This document shows positions 12,990-25,520 of a stretch of DNA of 64,000 nucleotides, piece by piece (position 1 is the stretch's first letter; every line of letters begins with the position of its first letter). Origin of the DNA: Mallotus nudiflorus (lineage: Eukaryota; Streptophyta; Magnoliopsida; Malpighiales; Euphorbiaceae); contig CANTUR010000009.1 of the NCBI GenBank assembly GCA_947683625.1, positions 8,755,501 through 8,819,500 on the forward strand, written 5' to 3'. Made by a program: the position numbers and the translations under genes. The notes beneath the pieces were generated by a model that saw nothing but the letters and a program-made list of their open reading frames with translations, was not told where the DNA came from and did no database searches.

Positions 12990-13890
12990 AATACTAACGG
13001 AAGATGGGTGTAAACATATTATTGAATAACATAGGAGATTGAATCCAAATATGCAAGAAGTGGTGAAAAAGGAGATTGTGAAGCTCCATGATGTAGGCAT
13101 TACATACCTAATCTCAGATTCTAGTTGGGTGAACCCTATTCAGTGTGTGCCAAAGAAAGGAGGGATAACCATGGTGGAGAATGATAAAGGAAAATTAATC
13201 CAATAATAGTTGTTACTGGCTAGAGGGTGTGTATTGATTATAGGAAGCTCAACAATGCCATAAGAAAATACCACTTTCCCTTGCCATTCATTGACCAGAT
13301 GCTTGAGAGAATTGTAAGACATACTTTCTACTACTTCCTTGATGGCTGCTCAAGCTACAAGTAGATTGCTATAGCTCTAGAGGGCCAAGAGAAAACAACA
13401 TTCATCTGTCCTTATAGCATATATGCCTCTAGGAGAATGCCTTTTGGGTTATGCAATGCCCCTGCCTCATTTTGAAATTACATAATAACTATATTCTTTG
13501 ATTTAGTTGAGGATATCATGGACGTATTCATGGGTAGCTTCTCAAAGTTTAGAGATTCATTTGATGGTTGCCTTAATAATTTAAAGAAGGTATTAGTAAG
13601 ATGTGAGGAAACTAATTTATTGCTCAATTAGGGAAAATGGCACTTTATGGTGGATGAAGGTATAGTATTAGGACATAATAATTTAGTAAGGGGAATAAAG
13701 GTTGATTGAGCCAAGATAGAGATAATTAAAAATCTAGGTTATCCAACTAATGTAAAGTGAGTTAGAAACTTCATTGGACATGTCGACTTTCACATATGCT
13801 TCATTAAGTATTTTTCTAAAATTTCTAAACCTCTTTCTCAATTATTAGAAAAATATGCCCCTTTTAAGTTCAATAATGAATGTAAATCTA
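12990..13890 (+). pseudogene. Athila-type reverse transcriptase
   Basis: RT domain of a Ty3/gypsy Athila-lineage Pol, which copies element RNA into DNA in cytoplasmic particles. The frame starts abruptly with LNPNMQEVVKKEI, so gag, protease and the Pol N-terminus are missing. Recognisable blocks in order: WVNPIQCVPKKGG (13122-13160), a VCIDYRKLNNA-like block near 13228, FPLPFIDQML near 13276, YGIYASRRMPFG near 13420, and the catalytic block near 13525. There the usual F-M-D-D is F-M-G-S, so both catalytic aspartates are lost. A conserved HK-like block follows near 13680. Stops and small frameshifts occur throughout. RNase H and integrase follow in order. Confidence 0.88.
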
Positions 13891-14335
13891 CATTTGATAT
13901 GTTGAAGAAAGAACTCACATCAGTACCTATTGTGGTACCACCAAATTCAAGCCTTCCATTTGAACTGATATACGACGCTAGTGACCAAGCCATACGAGTT
14001 GTTATAGGACAGTGCAAAGATAAAAGGTTGCATGTGATACACTATGCAAGTAAAACTCTCTCGAAAGCACAACTCAATTATGCCAAAACAAAGAAGGAGA
14101 TGCTAGCTATTGTCTTAGCTTTTGATAAGTTTCAATTATATCTTATAGGATCGAGAGTGATAGTGTAAATAGATCACGTAACTATCAAATAGATGTTATC
14201 CATGAAAGATTCTAAGCTAAGGTTGATTCGATGGGTACTTCTACTTTAAGAGTTTAATACAACGATCAAACATAATAAAGGCTAAGAGAAGTTAGTAGCT
14301 GACTATCTCTCACACTTAGAAAAGGAGAATAATGA
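13891..14335 (+). pseudogene. Athila-type RNase H
   Basis: RNase H domain removing RNA from the RNA/DNA hybrid. The longest clean frame (13899-14168) reads from MLKKELTSVPIV through YDASDQAIRVVIGQ (first catalytic Asp), HYASKTLSKAQLNY and KKEMLAIVLAFDKF (catalytic Glu) to the stop after SRVIV. Downstream, D-H and a VADYLSHLE-like end can be read with stops at 14166 and beyond. It follows the RT without a gap, as usual in gypsy Pol. Confidence 0.85.
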
Positions 14336-14339
14336 TGAA

Positions 14340-15446
14340 GCATCCTTATATGTGGAAATTATGCAATGATTGCTTGGTATGAAGGTGCATTTCTGACTCA
14401 GAGATATATGATATGATGCACCACTATTATAGTTCGTCCTATGGTAGACACTACAAACCAAACAAGACAGTCGGTAAAATACTTGAAAGTGGATTGTATT
14501 GGCCATCTATATTTAACGATGTTAGAAACTTTATCATATACTGCGATAAGTGTCAGCGTAGTAAGAGGACTTTCAAGGAAAGAGGATATGCTACAAGCTA
14601 GAATTGTAGAGGTTGAACTCTTTAATTTATGGGGTATAGACTTTGTGGGACCATTTCCCTCTTCTCTTGGAAATTGATACATTCTTATTTGTGTTGACTA
14701 TGTGTCAAAATGGGTTGAGGCTCAAGCTTGTGTTACTAATAATGCCAGAGTGGTATGTAAGTTCTCAAGAAAAATATCTTTATAAGGTTTGGGACTCCTC
14801 GAACCATTATAATTGATAAAGGAAGTCATTTTTTTAACAAATAATTTGAAGTCCTCCTTGCAAGATATAGTGTAAAGCATAAAGTCTCCACACCATACCT
14901 TTCGCTAACTAATGGGTAAGTTGAAGTGATTAACAAAGAGCTAAAGAAGATTTTGGAAAAGATAGTGAATAGCTTTAGGAAAGATTAGGCACTTAAGCTC
15001 AATGATGCATTATGGGCCTATCAAACTAATTTTAAAACTCCACTCAGAATGTCACCATATTGTTTGGTATTTGGTAAAGCCTGTAATCTTCCAGTGGAGC
15101 TCGAGCATAGAGTATACTGGGCTGTAAAAGCACTGAATATGGACTATAAGAAAGTAAGGGAAATGTGGTTTCTCCATGTAGATGAACTGGAGGAAATTAG
15201 GAATATGGATTATGAGAATGCTAAACTTTACAAAGACAAGACTAAAAGATGGCATGATGCAATAATTAAGCCAAAGCACTTTGAAAAAGGGGACAAAGTT
15301 CTTTTGTTCAATTCTAGACTATGACTCTTCCCTAGGAAATTGAAGTTTATATGGTGTAGTCCTTTTACAATAGTGGAAGAATTTCCTTATGGAGCAATGG
15401 TAATTCAAGGAAATAACGGCGAACTCTTTAAGGTGAATGTATAGCA
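14340..15446 (+). pseudogene. Athila-type integrase
   Basis: Integrase inserts element DNA into the genome. Pieces visible: the HHCC region (MMHHYY...GGHY-like start near 14413, then C-D-K-C-Q near 14540); the catalytic core start LWGIDFVGPFPSS at 14630-14670; SKWVEA near 14705; and the second core block near 14815 (DKGSHF, normally DxGSHF/DGGSHF). The third block lies near 14920 (the TNGXVEV/N-E region). A clean C-terminal frame at 15049-15324 contains MSPYCLVFGKACNLPVELEH and the GDKVLLFNSRL element. The end near 15440 reads FKVN. Several frames are needed, so the gene is dead. Confidence 0.85.
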
Positions 15447-16754
15447 ACTTAATTTTTATTTTAGGGAGGAAATATCATAACTCGTAAGCAATTAGGACTT
15501 ACGAGAGGCACCTAAAGCTGAGACGGGTGCACCACAACTCTCATCATCTGTAATAAAGATGAAGGAGCTTGCTAAAGTTCCTCTCCTTGCTTGGATGAAG
15601 AAGATAACCCAAGTGTTCTTTATTTATTCTTTTATTTTTTAGGTTGTTTGATTCCCCCATAAGGAGCTTTATTCTTCATGTAGATTTCTGAATACCTGGG
15701 ATATATGTACAATAGGGACTATTCTTAAGTCATCAATGATGATCAAAATACAGAGTACTGTAGCACCAGGAAATAAATTAGGGAAGTTTTCTTTTTTTTA
15801 TTTTATTTATAAATTTTTATAGTTGTTTGTGTGCTTGAATGTTTGGTTGACTTTGAAAATATTTGGAGTGACTTTGAATGATAATTTTTAATTAGGGACA
15901 TATGCTACTATTGCAAGATGTATGCATGCATATTGATGGCCAAGCTTCACAAAAGTAATATGGGCATGCCATAAATTGGCACACCCATGCAATCAGGTAC
16001 CAAAATGCAGTCGTGCCTTACTAATCACAATTGTGTCATTTCTTTCTTTCAGTTAGCATGACCGTGCACTAGCCAACACGGTTGTGCCCCACCTAACATG
16101 ACCGTGTGATTTTTATGCTTTTAGTTAGCACGACCATGTCAATATATATATATATATATATATACTATATTGACATAGTTGTGTATATAGACACACACAC
16201 ACACACTATATATATATATTAGATTATATTATATTATTAATACATTTATAGTATAATTATTTTATTAAAACTTTTTCTCTCTGTCTTTTTCTGAACCATT
16301 CATTTACTTGACACAACCTTTCACTTAGCCATTCACTAAACACCAAAAACCTTTCATTTCTCAATTCTTACTAACATACAAATCCATTATCTTTCCCAAA
16401 AGTCATATGTTGTGTCCCTTTCCCTTTATAAAGTCACATACACCACACACTTCATCTTCATCATCAACCTCATTTTCCCTTTTTGCAAATATTCTTTAGT
16501 TTCTTTCCTTTCATTTTGAAACCTATCCCTTTAGTTTTTCTTTTATAATTCTTCTTCCTAACTTCTTATATGTCATTTTTCTTTTATTACTTTTTTGCAT
16601 CCATCCCAAAAACCCATTCTTTCCTTATATTTTGTGTTTCTATTTTTATTATCACCTGAGCACTAGTGTAAAATGAACCACTTGAATCACTCTCAAAAGA
16701 TATCCACCCATTATTCATTTTTAAAATTCACTACAAGAAGTTAACTTCTAAAAT
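15447..16754 (+). other. Athila spacer between pol and ORF1, with promoter-like sequence
   Basis: Non-coding. Starts with the region after the integrase. Between 15960 and 16140 it holds repeated CACGACCATG / CACGGTTGTG type words, as do the LTRs. A (TA)n/(CA)n microsatellite lies at about 16140-16220. A pyrimidine-rich leader from 16260 contains TTTATAAAG at 16425-16433, a TATA-like box that could have driven a subgenomic message for the downstream ORF1. Confidence 0.5.
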
Positions 16755-17504
16755 TTGGCAACGAGACCTATACTACCTAACAAATATATAGTTGTAGATG
16801 TTTTGAAATGTATTGGGCTATGGGAGGAGGTCGACATGCATCTAAAGAGAATTAGGTGGGATGCATGGGCTGAATTGAGGTACCCCTCCTATAAGCAAAT
16901 AATTTGTGAATTCCCTAGTTTTTATGACTATGATTACTAATAAAGGAAGATATCATTTAGGCTCGGCAGAGAAACTTTTTCTTTTGGTGTCTTCACTTGC
17001 CTCGCTAAGAAGATGATGTGCGCATATTCGACAAGCATGAATTTTGCTCAAAAATCATGGGTACTAATGAGCGGTACAATGCTAGGATGGCTAAGGAGGC
17101 TAAAATCGTATCCTATGCCCTTTAGTATATTCATCAGTTATTAGCTCACACTATCTTTGGTCGAAAGGAAAGTGTTGGTGTTGTGAATTCTAATGAATTA
17201 ACTTTATTATACTATATGATTCATGGGAAGAAAGCATACATGGCCACCAACATTGCTTATAAATTGCATAATATCAAGTGTAGGGGGTTCAATGTAATTA
17301 AAATATAAGGGTATCATTACTGCCATAACACAACTTGTTGGCTTTGATGTTGAGGCATTGCCATTTTTATGTGTGGAGGGAGACTACTCCATTAGGCTGA
17401 CAATGATGAACAACATAGGATTAATTATATTTGATGAACAACAGCTAGTATTACTTCCTTACCCTATTAGTGCTCAGCCCTCACATGCCTCTGGTGCCGC
17501 ATGA
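16755..17504 (+). pseudogene. ATHILA ORF1-like protein
   Basis: Resembles the ATHILA ORF-1 family (Pfam PF03078), a protein of unknown function carried downstream of pol or as an extra gene by Athila elements. Seen: LGLYDEV-like start (IGLWEEVDMHLKRIRWDAW near 16812), YPSYKQIICEFPSF, then across two stops FRLGREFFF; later RYIHQLL-type and TIFGRKESVGVV near 17150, NSNELTLLYYMIHGKK, an IGGYITAI-like block near 17300, and a natural-looking stop TGA at 17502. At least four disruptions. It follows a TATA-bearing spacer and precedes the polypurine tracts, the position of the env-like gene in Athila. Whether it is a true envelope is not shown here. Confidence 0.7.
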
Positions 17505-18791
17505 CTTTTGTGGATGACAGTGTTATTTTAATGTGCTTGTATGTATTTTATGAAAAATAATGTTTTTAAATGTTTTTGATTTGTGTGTTTTACTATAAGT
17601 ATATGTTTTCAATGTTTTTATTATGTCGGTGTGCTTTGTCATTTGCTTTTATGTCTGATGAATGTTATGGAGTGTTTACTTTTTGAGGACTTTTTATGTG
17701 AACTTTTCATTTTATATTATATTCTATATTATTTTATTTTCTTTATGATTTCTTTTTATGCATTTCATATATTTCCCTCTAATTGTAGTGCAATACATTA
17801 AGGACAATGTACAATTCAAGTGTGGGGGGAGTGTTTACTTACTTTATCTTTTAGTACTTTATGTTTTCATTTTGAGTTCATTTACTTACTTTTCATTTAT
17901 TTATTTTATGGAAAAAACTAATATATATATTATATACAGTATATGGTTTGTATAATTATAATTATTAACTTATTATTTTGTTTACCACACTTTTATTTTT
18001 ACTGACTTGTTATAATTATAAGCTTTGTATATTAAAATTAAAATTAGCTAGTTTAGTTAATACAATATGTGGTTAATTCTTGTAGTATATAGTTTAAAGC
18101 TTTGTTAATTATTTGAGAAGTAGACTTTTTAACTTTTAATGAACTTAAATATATGCCTCTCTTTTGTTTTATTTAAAAATAATTTTTGGATAAATTTTTG
18201 TAATCAAGAGATTTGGATAAAATTTTATTATTAGGAATGCCTTTTTTCTACTATATGATAATTTAGCTATGTTAAAAAAAGGATTAGAAGATAAAAAAGC
18301 TATAAAAAGCCTATAATAAGCTCCATTCTACTCCAATGCTTAAATTGATAATGAGTAATCCAAAGGTGCCTAACGACGGTATTCATACTCAATAATATAG
18401 GAACGGTAGAGAATACAAAAGTTGGGAAGGATTCTAATCCAACATAAAGAAATAAAATAAAATAAAAATTTAGTTAGTTATCATATTTAGATTAGGGGTT
18501 GACTAATAATTTAAATATGGGTTGACTAATGATTTAAATATGTTTGACTCTCCTTGGTTTATAAGTTTTAGTTCATCAATTCTTATGACTACTTCATTTA
18601 AGATGTATGCTTCACTTGGTAATTTTTGTAGTCTTTTTCTTATTTTATTAACTCAATTTTGCTATTTAATACTTGTATTAACCTACTACTATATTGATTA
18701 AATTATCCTTAATTTATTTTAATATACTTACATTGTTGTTATAATAAGGTTCTTGCTTGAGGACAAGCAAACATTCAAGTATGGGCATATT
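17505..18791 (+). other. Athila 3' untranslated region with two polypurine-like tracts
   Basis: Non-coding. First tract: GGACAATGTACAATTCAAG then GTGTGGGGGGAG at 17821-17832. Second tract: TTGAGGACAAGCAAACATTC at 18753-18773 with AAGTATGGGCATAT right before the LTR. The same pair, similarly spaced, is seen on the minus strand in the Athila-type element between 47.35 and 30.64 kb. The open frames at 17583-17955 are low-complexity and not genes. Confidence 0.65.
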
Positions 18792-20346
18792 TGATAAGTA
18801 CACTTTCTTATTAAAGATTAGACTCATTTTAATTTAATTATATTTCATTTTAGGTTTACAATTGTCTATTTTCTACATAATAATTAATAGATTTAGCATT
18901 TCACAAATATTAGGACATTTAAATAAAATATAGACATAATCATGCATTAATTAAATAAACTAGGAGTTTTATATTTTCTGTCTAATTTTTGTATTCTTCT
19001 TACTGAGTTTTTATTTTGTCTATAGGAATTAAAATATATAGGCATGCAATGCATTACAATCACTCAAAAAATTCAAGATTAAGAAAAATCAAAGAAAGGA
19101 GCATGGGTGTGAATTAATTATGCACAACCATGCAATGCCAAACACGACCATGCTGAAATTTAGGAAGAAATGAGCGTGGCCATGTAATGCATAACATGGC
19201 CATGCTAAAAATTAGAATAAAAGTAGTACGGCTATGCAAGGCTCAGCATAGTCATGCCATTTCATAAAAGGAAAAGTACACAGTTGTGTAAGCCATAGCA
19301 CCGCCGTGCCAAATTTGAAGGAAAAAATGCATGACTGTGCTAAGGGCTTCACTTACATGTGAACAATCGTGCAAGCCCAATTTTGGTTTTGCACGGCCAT
19401 GCTTGCACATTTAAGTAAATTATAATCTCATGCATGCATCATGTGCAACCCTAATTATGAGGATATAAGAGCATCATAAACTCATAGAGTAGCTAATGAG
19501 AAAAAGATTGATAACATGGAACTATATTGACAAGGATTAGGGAGTTTGCTCACTTCTCATCTTATATTTTGATTATGTTAGCTGTATCTATTTATTGTTT
19601 TCTTATTCTCTATATGAACATGGTTGCTTAATCTTATTCTTGTATAAGAGTTTAACCTAAAGATGTATTGAACTCACATTTTTTTTAATATATTCTCAGT
19701 TCATGTCATGTTTATGGTTTTTATTTTTATGCTTCATGAATGATTCAATTATTTTAAGTTAGTATATTGAGATCGAGAGGAGATTTATACTTACAGTTGT
19801 AATGTTTATATTGAATCATCCTATGCTAAAAGTATTTAAACTGAGAAGAGATTTACACTTACGGATTTAGAATAAAAACTATTAAATCTTAATTTTAGAG
19901 ATACTGATTAAGAGTTAATATTGCATTTTTACCTTTAGAATTTTAAGTTTATTATGGATTTATTGATTAGAGTTTTCTAAAGTGAGAGTCCCTTTATTCA
20001 AATCAATATTTAAAATAATAAGTTAACCTTATAAATGCTCGAGAGAGATTTATGAGAATCACAATGGTAGCATCTTAAACATGACTATGAGAGAGATTAT
20101 ATAAATTAAATTTTAAGTCAATACAGATCAAGGTGAAAAGAGAAACTCCAGTGCATACTATGCACATTGCTTATTCTCAATAAAAATTAATTTAGTTTAA
20201 TATTAATTATTTTACAACATAAAAATTAATTTGCTTAGACAAGCAAGTAAATCATGTGAACTAGTACTTATCCTCTTCCTTGTAGGATCGATATCTAGAC
20301 TTACGGTCCTATTGCATAACTTGACACGTATACTTGTGGATTCACA
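18792..20346 (+). mobile_element. Athila-type 3' LTR
   Basis: Begins TGATAAGTACAC directly after the second polypurine tract and ends TTGTGGATTCACA near 20346, about 1555 bp. It contains several CATGGCCATG / CACGGCCATG-like words at 19090-19400. Since pol lies to the left and no PBS follows, this is the 3' LTR; no 5' partner is present in the window. Confidence 0.75.
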
Positions 20347-20565
20347 CTAGGAAGACACTATCCTTAAACAGCTCAAGAAGATTTAGGCATAAGCTAGTAT
20401 CTAGGACCTAGTTATGGTCTTTGAGAAGCATAAAGATGCCCTAGTAGGAGCATTAGACAAAACAAAGTTTGCCACTGAGTCCTCACTTTGTGATATGATA
20501 GCCTCTCTAATAACAGCTCCTTATGATGCAATCACCTTTTAAAATAAAGATTTACCCCTCAAGGG

Positions 20566-21806
20566 AGGGGTCAACAATCATCCTCTCTTTATACAGGACA
20601 TTGTTAGGTCTAAGATGATCCCATATGTTATGATAGATAATGGGTTTACTATTAATGTTTGCCCCTTATAGTTGCTACATAAGTTCAGTACAAATGTTAA
20701 AAACCTAGAAGAATCTAATATGGTCATACAAGCCTACAATGATTCAAAGGAGTAACTCATTAGCACTTTTAAAATAATAGTTATAGTTGAAGATATCGAA
20801 TGAGTAATAAAATTTACCATCTTGGACATCTAACTTTTGCCCTGCTGCTAAGAAGACCATGGTTCCACCCACTAGGGGGCATACCTTCCTCTATGCATGA
20901 GAATATCAAATTCCCTTTAAATGGAAAGGTTATTACCATCCCTATTGAAAAAAATAACATTATTAACCATCTGAATGTGGTCTAACCGGGATTCTAGGTT
21001 CTATGATCAGTCACATTCGTGTCGATCCCAAACATGTTGTTATAATGAAGAAGATGCAATATCTGCCTCAAAAAAGATTAGGAGAAAGAAATAATAGAGT
21101 TTGAAATGATCTTGAAAATGATACCAGGGCTAAGAAGTCAACGTCTTTTATGGTTGAAAGCTCAACCCAAGTCCTATAAAGGACAAGTTGACCAGTGGAT
21201 AAGCAATGGAATTGAGAAACTAGGGCTTGAGATCTTCAATGAAGCACTCAAGGAGAAGCACTTCCTAGACATGATCAACGACACACACATCTATGAGCTT
21301 ATGAAAAACTTGGAGATAGAATGTGAGAGTGAAGCTATCAATCATGCTCAATCTACTGTTATCCTCGAATTCATCATTGATGACATCCTGTTTGAAGACA
21401 TCATTAATGATGATCTTTGTACTTTTTATTTTTTTGAAAAAAATGATGCAATAAACTCTAAAGTTAATGCAACAAAATATGATTTTGCTTATTTTTCTAA
21501 TGTCTTTCTTCATAGTAGTGTTCGTTGCATAAATGAAAACATTAGCATATTTGACATTCATTCCATATGCACTGAATCATTTAACATTGGCAAGGAATAT
21601 TAACCACATATTATGCATATTTTGAAAATGTTACCCATGAAGAGAGGAGAGAAATTTAAAAAATAATGAAAAAATATTTAAAAGTATTCACCTAGATATA
21701 CAATGATATGCCTGATATTGAAATAGGCATTGCTCAATACTTCATTCCTACCAAAGATGGGTGTAAACTGGTAAAGTAAAAACTAAGAAGACTCAAACTA
21801 GAATGG
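20566..21806 (+). repeat. 1.24 kb tandem duplication, copy 1
   Basis: Covers protease to just before RT. It aligns with copy 2 at an offset of 1238 bp at the left end (GGTCAACAATCATCCTCTC at 20569 against 21807) and about 1243 bp at the right end, so the copies differ by only small indels plus scattered substitutions. Copy 1 keeps a longer open frame (21106-21603). Confidence 0.85.
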
Positions 21807-23048
21807 GGTCCACAATCATCCTCTCTTTATACAAGTAATTATTAAGTCTAAGAAGATCCCATGCGTAATTATAGATAATGGGTCTACTATTAATGTCTGC
21901 CCCCTATAGTTGCTACATAAGTTTAGTATGAATGTTGAAAACCTGAAAGAATCTAATATGGTCATACGAGCCTACAATGATTCAAAGAAGCCACTCATCA
22001 ACACTTTTAAAGCAGTAGTTATAGTGGAAGATATCGAATTAGTAACAGAATTTACCATCTTAGACATCCCTTTAACTTTTGCCCTACTACTAGAAAGACC
22101 ATGTTTCCACCCACTAGGGGGCATTCCTTTGACTGTGAATGAGATTATCAAATTCCCTTTAAATGGAAAGGTTGTTACCATCCTTACTAAAACAAATAAC
22201 ATTATTTCCCATTTGAATGTTGTTAAACCAGGATTCTAGGTTTATATGTTCAGTGACATTCGTGTCAATCCTAAAGTTACTGCTATAATGAAGAAGATAC
22301 AATATCTACCTCAAATAGGATTAGGAGGAAGAAATAATGGAGTCTAAAATGATATTGAAATGATACTAGGGGTAAGAAGGCAACCTCTTTTATTGTTGAA
22401 AGCTCAACCTAAGTCTAATCAAGGACAAGCTAACTAGTGGATGAGCAATAGAATCAAGAAACTGGGGTTTGAGATCTTTAATGACACCCTTAAGTAGAAG
22501 CACTTCCTAGACATAATCACCAAGACACACATCTATAAGCTGATGAAAAACTTGGAGATAGAATATGAGAGTGAAGTTATCAATCATGCTCAATCTATTA
22601 TTATCCTTGAATCGATCATTAATGACATCTTGTTCGAAGACATTGCTAATGATGATCTTTGTACTATTTCTTTGTTTGAAAAAAATGATGTAATGAACTC
22701 TAAAGTTAATGCAATGAAATATGATTTTGCTTACTTGTTTGATTTCTTTCTTGATAGCAGTGTGCATTGCATTGATAAAAACATTTGAATATTTGACATT
22801 CATTCCATATGCACTTAATCATTTAACATTGGCAAGGAATATGAACCATATATTATGCATATTTTGAAAAATGTTACCCTTAAAAAGAAGAGAGAAATTG
22901 AAAAATTATTAACAACATATTTAAAAGTATTCACCTAGACATATGAAGATATGCTTGGTATTGAAATAGGCATTGCTTAATACTTCATTCCTACCAAAGA
23001 TGGGTGCAAACTAGTAAAGCAAAAACTAAGAAGACTCTTACTAAAATG
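21807..23048 (+). repeat. 1.24 kb tandem duplication, copy 2
   Basis: Second unit of the duplication, directly adjoining copy 1 and continuing uninterrupted into the RT start. Open pieces include 21910-22239 (protease end) and 22543-22788. The right-end words GATGGGTG(C/T)AAACT and AAAAACTAAGAAGACTC occur at the end of both units, so the break lies within or just after this phrase. Confidence 0.85.
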
Positions 23049-23369
23049 GGCCCAACAAGTGAAAGAGGACATCAAGAAACATATTAAGACAAAATTCCTA
23101 TAGGTGGTAGACTATCCAAAATGGTCAACAAATGTGGTGCTAGTACAAAAGAAAGACAGAAGGGTAAGAATCTGTGTTGACTATATAAATATGAACAAGG
23201 ACTTCCTAAAAGATGATTTCCCACTACTTAACATAGATATAGTAGTTGACAACATCACATGCAATGTACACCTTCATGGATGGATTCTCTAGGTATAATT
23301 AGATCCTAATGGACATTATTGACAAAGAAGAGACAACTTCCATAACATAATAGGGTACTCAATTGGGTT

Positions 23370-25300
23370 TAGTGGTTTAGAAAAGGTTAAGAGTCAAAGC
23401 AGGTCTTTCTGCATTAGCCTTTCTAGGACTTTAGAGAGTTATTGGTTGAAGTTTGAGAATCTTCAGGGTTGCATAACTACGCATATCTCTATAGCTCCAC
23501 TGGTACTTTCCTGTTGTGTGGCCCTAGTTAGGTAATTTTAGGTTTCAGTGCTTCTAGTATTTCTCTTCTTTTCACTCTCAATCTCTTTTACTTGCAGATC
23601 ATCATCATATAGGTCTATGAATGTTTTAGGATTCATTATCTACAATCTCTTGACATGATTAAATGATACATTATGAACTAGCATCCTAACCTGATCCTTC
23701 TCAGCTAGCTTGTTCTTCATCAGTGTTGCCTTATTCATGAACTTGGTTAGGAAATTAGAGAAGGATTCATTTGGTATTTGCTTTGTCAGTTCTAAGTCTC
23801 TAATAGACACTTATAGTCTGGTGTTATAATCATATTATTTCAAAACGGCAATACATAATTTCTTTCAGTCAGCCCATATAGATTTTTCTAGCCCATGATA
23901 CCAGTTTGCAGCCATCCCTTATAAAGATAACACAAACAACTTAGTAATCATTGCTAATGGTTCTTTAGTAGTACTCATGGTTAATATATATTGGCTCAAA
24001 TGAATATTTGGATCTCCTCTCCCATCAAACTTAGCAGCTGTGGCATTTTGAAGTTATCACCCAGTCTATCCTCTTACATATGTAACATGTCATTAAAGTT
24101 AAATGAATACCCCATTCCTTGTCCTCTAATTAGCTCTTCCATATTAGATATTTTTAGAGTTAGGGCTTGCATCTGTTTGGACTCATAATCATGGACCAGT
24201 TCAAGTGACTCCCTTTTCACCTTTTTTACCATATAGTTTTTGACATCTTCAAGTCTCACATTAGTAGCAGGTACATTTCCAGCTACATGTTGCCCCCAGT
24301 ATTATTAGCACTAGGTAGGGCACCTATAGCAGGTGGGATAGCTACAACAATAGGTGGAGTACCTACAGCAAGTGGGATAGCTGCAGTAATAGTAGGTGGT
24401 TGTTCAATAGTAAGTGGTGGTATGACAACAGGTTGCATTAATCCAACCAAAGCTTGCCTTAGTTTGTCTTGCATCATGGCTCTTATGTCATCTATCAAAG
24501 CTCCCTTAATGTCTTCTAAGGTCCATATCTCTAGTTATTGTTCCATTTCTATCTATTTTATCTGAGTTGGTTCAGCTTCTAAGTAAAGCGGGTTGATAGG
24601 ACTCTTTCCTAGTTCTTAAAGGATCTCTTGGTATATTATCTTAGGACTTAGATTTGTTCTAATTAATCTACCACCTTTCCATGGCCAGATACGAGAAGAC
24701 CCATATGTATATATGTTGGCTATAAAAGAAGGTGTCAGTATGTTGCATGGAATGTATGTATGTATGCATGATGCATGTGCTATACATTATGTAGCAAGTA
24801 GTAGGTAGCAAGTAGCAAGTATCAGAAAAAGTGTACAATATATACATCCTTCCAACTTTATTCCTTCCACACATGTGTTCAATTGTGAGTCTCTTTTCCT
24901 AGGATTTTTGGTCTTGGCCTTTATATCAACAAGGGATATTAAGAGCTGATGTACATACCAAATCTCTAAAAGGAATAAAAGCATAGAAATAATATTTATA
25001 AGTAAAAAGGTCTAGCCCAATCCTTATGAGCCCAAATGGGATTTAGAGTTATGGGCTTAGACTTTTATAAATAGAAATACCTCATGGTAGCAAACGAGTA
25101 AGCAATTAGGGTAAAAGTCATAGGGTAAGTAATTAGGCCATTATATGTGGTTAGGGTTTATTGAAAAGTTAAGGTTTCCTTAGCAGGATGCCCTCTATTA
25201 TGGACATTGAGTTATAGGCCAAGATCAGAGGGGCTTGACATCTTTTGCAAACTTGAGAGGAGACTACCCCCCTTAAGGATTTGGTTTATAAACTCTGATG
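23370..25300 (-). pseudogene. Tat-type Gag fragment (inverted relative to its neighbour)
   Basis: Minus-strand sequence collinear with the Gag region 42818-44985 of the complete Tat-type element. Seen: a 24259-24074 frame with EELIRGQGMGYSF, and a 24498-24283 frame starting MIDDIRAMMQDKLRQAL then a proline/isoleucine-rich linker (repeats of IPPAIG / GTPPIV). Further downstream on the minus strand (about 24050-23700) is the region equivalent to the retrotransposon Gag domain of the complete element. Frame broken repeatedly. Upstream lie a PBS and a truncated LTR, so this is the 5' end of an element whose pol has been replaced or inverted. Confidence 0.75.
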
Positions 25301-25501
25301 AGATGAGCATGATAATCTCTTTTGAACTGAGTTAAGGCTAAGAGTGATGGTTAGCCAATTTACAACTCCATGAAGCTAGTGGAATCATAGAATCATAAAC
25401 TAATACCATAAGTTTGATAGGGACATGTAGTATGAATGCACTAATTAAATAATAATTGATAAAATAATTCTAAAGAACATAAGAAGAATCAGTATCTCAT
25501 A

Positions 25502-25519
25502 TCTCCAGTGGAGTTACCA
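25502..25519 (-). other. Primer binding site, Tat-type element (rearranged copy)
   Basis: Minus strand reads TGGTAACTCCACTGGAGA, one base inside the LTR edge (25521). It is close to TGGCGACTCCACTGGGGA, a PBS frequent in Tat/Ogre-like elements, with changes of the C-to-T/G-to-A kind. The same site in the complete element is at 44967-44984. Confidence 0.75.
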
Positions 25520-25520
25520 C

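Larger units (their letters stand above)
20400..23330 (+). pseudogene. Tat-type Gag-Pro-RT fragment with internal tandem duplication
   Basis: Remnant of Ty3/gypsy Tat-lineage polyprotein. It contains the protease twice: IDNGFTINVCPL near 20635 and IDNGSTINVCPL-like near 21880, where D-N-G-S is the Tat form of the aspartic protease active site. Each is followed by FHPLGGIP and KFPLNGKVV (20860-20935; 22105-22170) and by the spacer that includes the clean frame at 21106-21603. After the second copy the RT starts: VVDYPKWSTNVVLVQKKDRR, RICVDYINMNKDF, DDFPLLNID (23104-23240), then HGWIL and a stop at 23290. The RT core and everything beyond are lost at an inversion junction near 23340-23370. Many stops. 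Confidence 0.8.

Noticed and set aside
14303..14682. Minus-strand frames of 67 and 94 codons
   Set aside because: Antisense to the Athila integrase zinc domain.
17583..17955. Hydrophobic open frames suggesting membrane proteins
   Set aside because: T-rich untranslated DNA between ORF1 and the LTR; composition explains the Phe/Leu/Tyr richness and the second frame spans the polypurine tract.
21265..21561. 98-codon minus-strand frame, also seen at 22507-22803
   Set aside because: Its presence in both copies is due to the tandem duplication; the plus strand is the coding strand for Pol.
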